This document shows, piece by piece, positions 57,370-64,000 of a stretch of 64,000 bases of DNA (the first letter of the stretch is position 1; every line of letters begins with the position of its first letter). The stretch spans positions 91,443 through 155,442 of the forward strand of contig JAUNKV010000002.1 of NCBI GenBank assembly GCA_030532575.1, given 5' to 3'. The notes under the pieces were generated by a model. It was not told the origin of the DNA. It was given only the letters and a program-made list of their open reading frames with translations, and did no database searches. Both the position numbers and the translations under genes were made by a program. Source of the stretch: Propionibacteriaceae bacterium (GTDB lineage: Bacteria > Actinomycetota > Actinomycetes > Propionibacteriales > Propionibacteriaceae).

Positions 57370-58347
57370 ATGAGAATTCTGCTGTTGGGAGGCACCGCCT
57401 TCCTGGGACGCACCATCGCCCGCCACGCCGTTGCCGCCGGGGTGGATGTGACCTGTCTTGCCCGGGGCACACAGCCCGCACCCGAACAGGTGACCTTCAT
57501 CACGGCGGATCGCGACGACGAACACGCGCTGGACCAGGTCCGCGACACCATCTGGGACGCGGTGATCGACCTGACCTCGACCCCCGGCCATGCCCGGCGA
57601 GCAGCCGCCTTCTTGGCCACCAAGCACTGGCTGTACGTGTCCTCCGCCAGTGTCTACCGGAGCTTCGAGGTGCCCGGGCAGGACGAGTCCGCGCCCCTGC
57701 TGGACCCGCTGGCCGCTGATGTCATGGCGGACATGAGCCAGTACGGAGCCGCGAAGGTGGCCTGCGAGAACGCCTTCCGCGACACCGAGCTGCCGTTGAC
57801 AGTCTTCCGGCCGGGGCTGATCGGCGGCGACGGTGACTTCACCGGCCGGTCCGGCTACTACCCGTGGCGTTTCGCCCATCCGACGGGGAACGACGTGTTG
57901 ACGCCGCGCGGCGACCAGCTGGCCTCCCTGATCGACGTCGAGGACCTGGCCCGGTGGATCGTCCACTGCGTGACCGAGCAGGTGACCGGGACGTTCAACG
58001 TCGCCGGTGAGGCGGTCCCGCTGACCCAGCTGCTCACCACCAGCCGCGAGGTCGCCGGGTCGAGCGCGACGGCGCGGGAGGTCGTCGATGAGCAGCTGCT
58101 GGCGCACGGCATCCAGCCGTGGGCGGGGCCGAGGTCCCTGCCGCTGTGGCTGCCACTGCCGGAGTTCCGCTTCGCCGCCGCCCTGGACGTCCGGCAGGCC
58201 TTGGCGGGTGGGCTGCGGATTCGGCCGCTCAGCGAGACCCTGGCGGCGGCGTTGCGCTACGAGGAGCAGCGGGAGGTCCCGCGGCTGGCAGGGCTCACCG
58301 ACGCCGAGGAGATCGAGCTGCGAAACCAGCTGGACGCGCGCGACTGA
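57370..58347 (+). CDS. NAD-dependent epimerase/dehydratase
   Basis: 325-aa protein with an N-terminal Rossmann fold (GGTAFLG at 7-13) of the extended short-chain dehydrogenase type, and a YGAAK segment (catalytic Tyr and Lys, with SSASVY before it). Similar to isoflavone reductase/NAD-epimerase proteins; the substrate is not evident. ATG 57370 has GGAGG just upstream. Divergent from the glycerophosphodiesterase gene. Confidence 0.82.
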   Translation: MRILLLGGTAFLGRTIARHAVAAGVDVTCLARGTQPAPEQVTFITADRDDEHALDQVRDTIWDAVIDLTSTPGHARRAAAFLATKHWLYVSSASVYRSFEVPGQDESAPLLDPLAADVMADMSQYGAAKVACENAFRDTELPLTVFRPGLIGGDGDFTGRSGYYPWRFAHPTGNDVLTPRGDQLASLIDVEDLARWIVHCVTEQVTGTFNVAGEAVPLTQLLTTSREVAGSSATAREVVDEQLLAHGIQPWAGPRSLPLWLPLPEFRFAAALDVRQALAGGLRIRPLSETLAAALRYEEQREVPRLAGLTDAEEIELRNQLDARD

Positions 58348-58368
58348 GAGGGGCGCAAGCAGGCCTGC

Positions 58369-59727
58369 TCAGAGCTGCTCCATGACGGTGGGTTCGTTGT
58401 CCTCCCCCGGGTCCGGGTCGAAGACGCTGCTGGGGATGCCGTGGCTGGCATAGGTCCACTCGCAGACATGACAGGGACCCACAGGTTCAGTTCCGCTGAC
58501 CATGTTGAGGCGGGTCTGGCTGAGCTCCTCGAGCCGTCCCTGGGGCAGCATCTCCGCCAGCACCTTGAGGGCGATGTCGGCACGGTTGTCCCACTGGGCG
58601 AATGGGCCGCCGTTACGGATCGCATTGTCCAGCCAGGCCTCGTACCAGGCGGCGAAGCTCGGTGCGACCTGCCGGACCTGATCGTCGCTGGTGCGGGAGT
58701 CCAGCCAGACCGTGCCGTCGCTCAGGTTGAGCAGCCAGTTCGCCGCGCACCCGGCGCGGGCCAGCTTCAGCCAGCCCTGGTCCATCACGCGGGGCTCCAG
58801 CCCGTAGCCGGGAGCGGCCCCGGTCGCGGCGATCTGCTCGACGTACCACTTGAAGTCGGCGGGCAGCTCGACGCCGTCGATGTGGCCTGGCGCTCCCAGC
58901 CGCATCCCGTGGGCCAGACCGCCGTGCCACCCGGCCTCGTGCTGGGGGTTCTCGGCCTGGGCGCGGAGCAGGTCCAGGGTGGCCTGCAGGCTGTCGCGGG
59001 TCAGCGGCGGGGCGGCCTCCAGCGGGGTGAGCAGCGCCCATTCCCGCAGCATGACGTAGCCGTCTGCCATCGTGCCGATCCCCTCCAGCACCCGGCGGCC
59101 CGCCTCCCAGTCGCCCGCTCCGAGTTTAACCTCCGAGAACGGGGTGGGGCCGATCCCGGCGAAGCAGCCGAGCGGCAGCACGTCGTCGGTGCGGGAGTGC
59201 GGGATGGTGCCGCTGTCCAGTACCTTCCGGGTCAGTGCGCTGGGGCCGCCGAGCCGTTCCCGCCACTGCGCGATCTCCTGAGGCCCCACGGTCATGGTCC
59301 GGTCGAGGGCGGCGACGGTGACGAGGTGACGGCGACCTCCCACCGTCGTCTCGAACTGCTCCACCTCGGGGTCCTGGGTGGAAATCAGGTCGGGCCTGCC
59401 GATGCCAGTCATCAGCACCGGGCCGAAGGCGCAGGCCCAGTTGCAGCCCGCCGCGACGATGGCGGAGCCGGGGTTCTCGCCGTAGCCACTGGAGGTGACC
59501 AGCGCACCCGGGCTGCCGAGACGCCCGCCGCGAATGCTCAGGGTGATGAAGGCACCGAACGGGGCCTCGTGCTGGAGCTCGTTGATGTGGCAGGCGATCT
59601 CGGGCAGTCCCTCCCCCAGCGCGACGACGTGTTCACCGTCGCGCTCAGCCACCTGCGCATCTGTGAAGTGGTTGGCGATGATCTGCGCCAGCAGCTCCTC
59701 GGCGGTGATGTTCTCGGGTTGCGTCAT
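58369..59727 (-). CDS. Protein of unknown function
   Basis: 452-aa protein with no recognised family. It is mostly hydrophilic, has no signal peptide or membrane segment, and ends with a CxxC-like pair (GPCHVCEW) and an acidic tail. ATG 59727 is preferred; a longer open frame runs through the tRNA gene and is not real. It lies downstream of tRNA-Arg and its terminator, read in the same direction. Function cannot be inferred. Confidence 0.6.
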   Translation of the reverse strand: MTQPENITAEELLAQIIANHFTDAQVAERDGEHVVALGEGLPEIACHINELQHEAPFGAFITLSIRGGRLGSPGALVTSSGYGENPGSAIVAAGCNWACAFGPVLMTGIGRPDLISTQDPEVEQFETTVGGRRHLVTVAALDRTMTVGPQEIAQWRERLGGPSALTRKVLDSGTIPHSRTDDVLPLGCFAGIGPTPFSEVKLGAGDWEAGRRVLEGIGTMADGYVMLREWALLTPLEAAPPLTRDSLQATLDLLRAQAENPQHEAGWHGGLAHGMRLGAPGHIDGVELPADFKWYVEQIAATGAAPGYGLEPRVMDQGWLKLARAGCAANWLLNLSDGTVWLDSRTSDDQVRQVAPSFAAWYEAWLDNAIRNGGPFAQWDNRADIALKVLAEMLPQGRLEELSQTRLNMVSGTEPVGPCHVCEWTYASHGIPSSVFDPDPGEDNEPTVMEQL

Positions 59728-59785
59728 GGCTCCATGACAGCAGGTGTGCGGCAGCAAGTCATCTTCGCGACCGGAAGGACGACGG

Positions 59786-59816
59786 AAACAAAAATCCCCG
59801 CTCGACTGGGCGGGGA
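59786..59816 (-). terminator. tRNA-Arg terminator
   Basis: Hairpin TCCCCGC (arms 59795-59801 and 59810-59816) with an 8-base loop, followed on the minus strand by TTTTT at 59794-59790. Directly downstream of tRNA-Arg. Confidence 0.8.
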
Positions 59817-59818
59817 AC

Positions 59819-59894
59819 TGGCGCGCTCGGAGGGACTCGAACCCCCAACCTTCTGATCCGTAGTCAGATGCTCTATCCATTAAGCTACGAGCGC
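59819..59894 (-). tRNA. tRNA-Arg (ACG)
   Basis: 76-nt tRNA including encoded CCA (59821-59819). Acceptor GCGCTCG with CGAGCGC, D-loop AATGGATAGA, anticodon loop CTACGGA (anticodon ACG), T-loop GTTCGAGTC. The A34 is the usual TadA target; tadA is at 47948-48421. Confidence 0.95.
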
Positions 59895-59911
59895 TTGGGC
59901 GAGAAGTAACT

Positions 59912-60811
59912 CTACGTCAGGGCCGAGGAGTTGGCAAACCCGCGGTCCAGGAACTCCGCGACCCGCCGGATGTATCCAGGACGGTCGTGGAAGTAGCCGC
60001 CGCAGTGATCGGTGTCGAAGGGGACGAATTCGATGTTTCCCGGTCCTGCGGCCTCGACCAGCCGGAGCGCGTGGTCGTGGGGGATGACCCGATCCTGGCG
60101 GCCGTGCAGCAGCAGGATCGGCCGGGGTGGGAGGGTGTGGATCACGTCGATGGGGCGCACGTCGTCGTAGGAGTAGCCGTAGCCGATGCGGTTGACGAGC
60201 TTCGCCAGGGGCAGCAGCAGCGGGGCAGGGAGGCGGTTGGCGGTCAGGTTTGCGGCGACGACGTCGCTCATCGTCGCGAAGGGGGAGTCCAGCACCAGCA
60301 CCTCGATGCGGGGGTCACGGGCGGCGACCTGGATGGTGGTGGCGGCTCCCATCGAGAAGGCGACGACGGCGATCCGCCGGTTCGGGCGGTACTGCGTGGC
60401 CCAGTCGAGGGCGGCCTCGAGGTCGCGTTGTTCGTGGTGGGCCAGCGATTGCGGGCCGTCGCCGGAGTCGCCGTTGCCGCGGAAATCGAAGAGCAGGACC
60501 TCGTGCCCGGCTCGCCACAGACCGGGGCCGATTCCGAGCATGTCAGCCTTGGAGCCACGGAAGCCGTGGCAGACGATGACCAGGGTGTCGCTGTCCTCCT
60601 GCGGGAGGAGCCAGCCTGCCAGGGGGACGCCGTCGGTGGTGGTGAAGGCGACGTCGCGGGCCTCGGCCTGAACCTCGAACGGGGAGAAGGCGTAGGGCAG
60701 GTCGGGGCGGCGGCGGGCGTGGAGGGTCCAGCCGGTCAGCCCGGCGGTGAAAGCCGCGCCGAGTGCGGCCCCGGCCCCGAGCCACAGGGCAGCCTTGGCA
60801 AGGGGTTTCAT
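59912..60811 (-). CDS. Membrane-anchored alpha/beta hydrolase
   Basis: 299-aa protein with an N-terminal membrane anchor (about 5-27) and a serine hydrolase core: CHGFRGSKADM oxyanion loop, VAFSMGAAT with the nucleophile Ser, the acid in HGRQDRVI and the His in DTDHCGGYF. Similar to the abhydrolase 13/17 group, lipases or esterases of unknown substrate. ATG 60811 overlaps the stop of the upstream gene by 4 bases (ATGA). Confidence 0.8.
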   Translation of the reverse strand: MKPLAKAALWLGAGAALGAAFTAGLTGWTLHARRRPDLPYAFSPFEVQAEARDVAFTTTDGVPLAGWLLPQEDSDTLVIVCHGFRGSKADMLGIGPGLWRAGHEVLLFDFRGNGDSGDGPQSLAHHEQRDLEAALDWATQYRPNRRIAVVAFSMGAATTIQVAARDPRIEVLVLDSPFATMSDVVAANLTANRLPAPLLLPLAKLVNRIGYGYSYDDVRPIDVIHTLPPRPILLLHGRQDRVIPHDHALRLVEAAGPGNIEFVPFDTDHCGGYFHDRPGYIRRVAEFLDRGFANSSALT

Positions 60812-61788
60812 GCGTCGTCCTCCAGTTCCATGGCGAAGCGGGTCAACAGGAACTGTTGCAGATCGTGGGTGCGCTCACCGTCGTCGTCCAGGTTCTGGCC
60901 GTCCTCGCGTGCGAAGAACAGCCGGTACAGCTCGGAACAGGTCTCGGCGCGGGGGTGGGGATCGTGGGCGCGTTTGTCCAGCAGTGCGATCAGGACGCGG
61001 GTCGCGTGGTCGCGGGTCTGGTCGGGTTGGGCGTTCAGGAGGTCCCACAGCTCGGCGAAGGTGACCCCGGCCTCGTGAAGACCTTCGTAGGCGTGGTGGA
61101 TGGTGCCGGTGCTCCCCGAGTCGCACTCCCAGGCGGGGTTGAGCAGGGCTTTGAGGAACCAGGGGCGGCCCGCCGCGCCGCTGAGGGCGAAGCCACGCAG
61201 GATGCCGGAGTTGCAGTCGGCGGAGGCGGTGGTGGTGCCGAGTTCGTACAGGTCGGCGAGGACACGGGCCTGGCGGTCGGGGTCGGTGAGTTTCGCAACC
61301 AGCACGGGGGTTGCCTCGTCGAAGATGTTGCGACCAAAGCAGGCCTGGATGGCGTCGACGATCTGCTGCTGGTACTCGGCGCAGTCGAAGTGCAGCAGGC
61401 CGTGGGCGGCGGCATGGTTGAGGGACCAGCGGGTGCCGTGGGCGGGGGTGAAGACCTCGCGCGCGAGGACGGCCCTGGCGGGTTCGTGGCGCATCCGGGC
61501 CAGGGTGGTGAGCACGTCGTCGAGGGGCTGGCTGAGGAGGTCGTGGGGTTCGTCCGGGGTGTGCAGGCCGCTGGCGGTGACGTGGGCCATCAGCTGTTCG
61601 GCCTCGGCCGGGCCGCCGTGGGCGGCGACGATGGGGAGCAGACCGGAGGTCTCGTGTGAAGGGTTGGCGAGGAAGACGACCAGAGCCGCGCGGGCGTCGT
61701 CGTGGCTGCCGTGGCGAACCAGATGGTCCACGAGTGCGGCGCGCTCCCAGGGGTCGGGACTCTGTGTCAGGCGGGCGAACAAGGACAC
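60808..61788 (-). CDS. HEAT-like helical protein of unknown function
   Basis: 326-aa protein, mainly helical with repeated Leu/Ala pairs, no membrane segment or signal peptide. No family is recognised. Start GTG 61788; no clear ribosome binding site. It is coupled to the downstream hydrolase by a 4-base overlap, so both act in one process, which is unknown. Confidence 0.6.
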   Translation of the reverse strand: MSLFARLTQSPDPWERAALVDHLVRHGSHDDARAALVVFLANPSHETSGLLPIVAAHGGPAEAEQLMAHVTASGLHTPDEPHDLLSQPLDDVLTTLARMRHEPARAVLAREVFTPAHGTRWSLNHAAAHGLLHFDCAEYQQQIVDAIQACFGRNIFDEATPVLVAKLTDPDRQARVLADLYELGTTTASADCNSGILRGFALSGAAGRPWFLKALLNPAWECDSGSTGTIHHAYEGLHEAGVTFAELWDLLNAQPDQTRDHATRVLIALLDKRAHDPHPRAETCSELYRLFFAREDGQNLDDDGERTHDLQQFLLTRFAMELEDDA

Positions 61789-61826
61789 GTCTTACGACTC
61801 TACCGGCTGGCGGTGTCCTGTGCTTC

Positions 61827-61832
61827 TATCCT
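61827..61832 (+). promoter_or_regulatory. -10 box for the 110-aa protein
   Basis: TATCCT, 6 bases before ATG 61839; no ribosome binding site. Confidence 0.35.
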
Positions 61833-61838
61833 GCTGCC

Positions 61839-62171
61839 ATGCTGGTCACCGAAGCGTGTGAGTCCTCCGTGGAGGAGTATGCCCAGTCTGACCTGATCTT
61901 TCGGGTCTACTTCATCGACTCGGCTCCGGGTTCGACATACGGCCCAAGCCGGGTGGTGGAGCTGAGCGATTGCGACATCATCGACGCCATCGGGTGGGCG
62001 CAGGAGAATGCTGCCACGAGCGAGGTCTTCTCGATGGCCCTGCGTCTGGGCACCCGCGATGAGGCGATCCTCCACTGGTTGCTGGGTGTGGATGGCAATG
62101 ACGTCTCCTGTCCGGAGAACAGGAGGGCGAAGGAGCTGATGCTCCGTCTGCGTGACATCCGGGCGAAGTGA
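61839..62171 (+). CDS. 110-aa protein of unknown function
   Basis: Soluble, acidic 110-aa protein with no signal peptide and no recognised family. Starts at ATG 61839, which lacks a ribosome binding site but is 6 bases after TATCCT. It is divergent from the helical protein gene and converges on the SGNH hydrolase gene. Confidence 0.6.
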   Translation: MLVTEACESSVEEYAQSDLIFRVYFIDSAPGSTYGPSRVVELSDCDIIDAIGWAQENAATSEVFSMALRLGTRDEAILHWLLGVDGNDVSCPENRRAKELMLRLRDIRAK

Positions 62172-62202
62172 GTTTCAACCGCGCCATACCCTTTGCCGCT
62201 GG

Positions 62203-62245
62203 CTTGAGCCGGGTTCCCGATGCGTTTGCGGGAACCCGGCTCAAG
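62203..62245 (+). terminator. Convergent 17-bp terminator hairpin
   Basis: Perfect 17-bp stem (62203-62219 with 62229-62245), loop 9 bases, between the 110-aa gene (+) and the SGNH hydrolase gene (-). The arms contain CTTGAGCCGGG, related to the CGCTGGTCGAGCCGG repeat near radA. Confidence 0.75.
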
Positions 62246-62255
62246 GCCCTCAGCC

Positions 62256-64000
62256 TCAGGCCCCGGTGTTCGGCAGTCCTGGTCGTGGCCTGCCAGGATC
62301 AGGCAGCACAGGCAACGACGGAGCTGGCACTACGGGCGGCTCCGGGGCCGTCGGTTGCGGTGTCGTCGGCACTGGAGCGCTGGTCGGTGATGGCAGCACC
62401 GGCGGAACTCCAGTCGGCGGCCCCGTTGGTACCGGGCTGAGCGTCGGGTCGGGGCTCAGCGTCGGCGGAGCAGTCACCGTCGGAACAGCGGTCGCAGAGG
62501 GCGAGGGCTCCGTCGGTGAGGGTGACGGCGAGACCGTGGATGATGGCGTCACACTCGGCTCCACTGAGGGCGACAGAGTCGGTGAGGGCGATGCTGAAGG
62601 AGTGGGTGATGCCGTGACCGATGGCGACGGACTGGGTGAGGGTGTCGGCGAGGGGCTGGGGCTCGGAGACGGCGAGGGCGTGGGTGTGGGGGCAGGCCCT
62701 TCACCGACTCCGGGCAGGTCCTCGGTTGGCCATCCCGGAGTTGGATCGCACTTGTCCCCGATGCCGTCATTGTCGTAGTCAGTCTGTCCGTGGTTGGCCA
62801 CCTCAGGACAGTTGTCCCTGGCATACGGCGTGGAGTCACCGTCGTTGGTGATCATCACCTCGGTGGACCCGACAGCCGTGGCCCCGCTGTCGGTGGTGAT
62901 CTTGACGGTGACCTTCCCGACGAACTCCTTGCTCCAGGCGTAGGTCAAGAACGGCGACCGTGTGGCCTTGTCATACGAGCCGTCCCCATCCAGGTCCCAG
63001 TCGTAGCGGACGATCTTCCCCCACGTCGTGTAGGAGGAGCGCGCGTCCATCATCAAGGGCTCCCCGATGGGCTGCGCATAGGGACCCTGAATCCACACCT
63101 CCATCTCAGGGCGCGCCTCAGCATCCGGCTCTGCATCCGAGGTCGTCTCATTCGGGGAGGAGCTGAGCTTCTTCGTCCCGGTCGGGAGCCCGATCTTGTT
63201 GATCAGCGCCAATCCCATCTGTCGGTGTCCGATCTTGTTCGGGTGATACCACTCCATCTTCTCAGAAGTCCGTTGCGATTCAGTCTTTCCCGAGGGAGCA
63301 ATGTAGCCTTCCGTCTCCCAGAACTCATTCACCCAACGGTAGTCGTTCTTCTCCCAAGCACTCGGGTCAGGCTCATGTCCTTTGAAGTTTTCCTGGATGG
63401 TGTCAACGTAGTAGGCCCTTGGGACCTTGACACCTTGCGCTTCCATGCGTGCCCGGCAGGAATTCCAGTCCCTGACTGCGGCCTGCTGTGCCAAGGCAAT
63501 CTCCTTGGCGCCCTTGAGTATCTCAGCACCCGCAGAGTACTCATCAGAATCCGAGCAGCCTTTTTCGGTAAGGGCGTAGCAGGTGTTGAGGATGTAGTTT
63601 CCGGCGTTTGGTAGAACTAGATTCGGATACCCCAGCAGGACCATCTGCTTGAGATCACGATCAGGACCCTGCAGTCGCTCATCAATAGCCCTGAAGACCT
63701 CTTCAGTCCGCTTGCGTAACCCGCCAGGGCCCGGGTCCTTGACGAAATCCCGAAAGTTCTTGACGCTTTCCCTGCAGCCTCTTGCTTCCCGGAGTCCCAT
63801 CGCGAAACACTCCGCGATCACCGTCTCGAACCCGCCATCATTCCCGCCGATCGTGAACATCACGATGTCAGAGTTCGAGGGGATGTCGGGCGCTTGGTAA
63901 CGGAGGACATCCTCGATGATATTTCCTGAGTGGGCGAGGACTGTCAGGGCGTTATTCATGGGGGTTCTTTTCATTGGGTTCGGAGGAGTTCGAGTTGGGT
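62256..64000 (-). CDS. Secreted SGNH hydrolase with PKD-like and Ser/Thr/Pro tail, 5' end missing
   Basis: The visible 581 codons lack the start and the first (GDS) block, which lie beyond the right edge. Block III GGND is in FTIGGNDGGF and block V in EWYHPNKIGH, so it is an SGNH/GDSL-type lipase or esterase. Then follow a PKD-like domain with DWDLDGDGSYD, a calcium-binding-type repeat DNDGIGDKCD, a Ser/Thr/Pro-rich linker of about 150 residues and the end PGLPNTGA. The last residues are LPNTGA and stop, without a membrane anchor, like the HAF protein. A terminator hairpin follows. Confidence 0.8.
   Translation of the reverse strand, partial: PTRTPPNPMKRTPMNNALTVLAHSGNIIEDVLRYQAPDIPSNSDIVMFTIGGNDGGFETVIAECFAMGLREARGCRESVKNFRDFVKDPGPGGLRKRTEEVFRAIDERLQGPDRDLKQMVLLGYPNLVLPNAGNYILNTCYALTEKGCSDSDEYSAGAEILKGAKEIALAQQAAVRDWNSCRARMEAQGVKVPRAYYVDTIQENFKGHEPDPSAWEKNDYRWVNEFWETEGYIAPSGKTESQRTSEKMEWYHPNKIGHRQMGLALINKIGLPTGTKKLSSSPNETTSDAEPDAEARPEMEVWIQGPYAQPIGEPLMMDARSSYTTWGKIVRYDWDLDGDGSYDKATRSPFLTYAWSKEFVGKVTVKITTDSGATAVGSTEVMITNDGDSTPYARDNCPEVANHGQTDYDNDGIGDKCDPTPGWPTEDLPGVGEGPAPTPTPSPSPSPSPSPTPSPSPSPSVTASPTPSASPSPTLSPSVEPSVTPSSTVSPSPSPTEPSPSATAVPTVTAPPTLSPDPTLSPVPTGPPTGVPPVLPSPTSAPVPTTPQPTAPEPPVVPAPSLPVLPDPGRPRPGLPNTGA

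Noticed and set aside
59728..59880. Start of the 452-aa protein inside tRNA-Arg
   Set aside because: The open frame upstream of ATG 59727 is formed by the tRNA and terminator; tRNA genes are not protein-coding.

Overview
The window is GC-rich, densely coded bacterial DNA whose gene content fits an actinobacterium, most likely of the Propionibacteriaceae (Arachnia/Tessaracoccus type). Pointers are Lsr2, a radA-disA pair, ClpC close to Lsr2, a TadA-associated protein, a FemX-like bridge enzyme beside an alanine-racemase-like protein, a membrane pyrophosphatase, menaquinone synthesis (MenB), and many start codons placed 6-7 bases after a -10 box, the arrangement of leaderless mRNAs. There is no rRNA or other decisive marker, so the family assignment is inference. 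There is no integrated phage, complete insertion sequence or CRISPR array.

Layout. 1-3565: end of cydB, then cydD and cydC. 3694-6728: a MacB/FtsX-type ABC pair read leftward, part of it visibly lower in GC. 7133-8845: a cis-prenyltransferase, a possible short leader ORF and a small membrane protein, embedded in repeats. 8751-14316 (minus): two TAP-type exopeptidases, a PSP1/RicT-like protein and a DoxX-like protein. 14541-20747: START-like protein, L-rhamnose mutarotase-like protein, proton pyrophosphatase, DUF4282-like protein, FemX and Alr-like protein. 21002-30678 (minus): polytopic membrane protein, mazG, two lipoproteins, mfd, proline dehydrogenase and a TIM-barrel protein. 30759-34290: a glyoxalase-like protein, radA and disA. 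34367-37638: an ABC pair whose ATPase has lost key motifs. 38147-43660: clpC, a secreted HAF-repeat protein, lsr2 and an orphan NuoD homologue. 43814-51715: alpha-helical protein, tRNA-Ser, GH32 hydrolase, tadA with its partner gene, upp, and two sister lipoproteins flanking a DUF2231-cytochrome b5 fusion. 51988-64000: GH3 glycosidase, a toxin-antitoxin-like pair, menB, glycerophosphodiesterase, an epimerase, tRNA-Arg, a hydrolase operon and a secreted SGNH hydrolase cut by the window edge.

The most unusual content lies between the genes. Thirteen elements of exactly 73 bp, with 11-bp inverted ends (GCACGAATCGC / GCGATTCGTGC), all point the same way whatever the direction of the neighbouring genes, and in three places they form tandem arrays with a 99-100 bp period. 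A second family (236 bp, two copies) and a third (about 70 bp, two copies in opposite orientation, with a LacI-type palindrome in the centre) are also present. None of the three matches a repeat family I can name.

Other points of interest: two secreted proteins end in a bare LPxTG-like motif directly before the stop codon; an ABC ATPase lacks the Q-loop Gln and the LSGGQ signature; and a NuoD-like protein stands alone without any other complex I gene.
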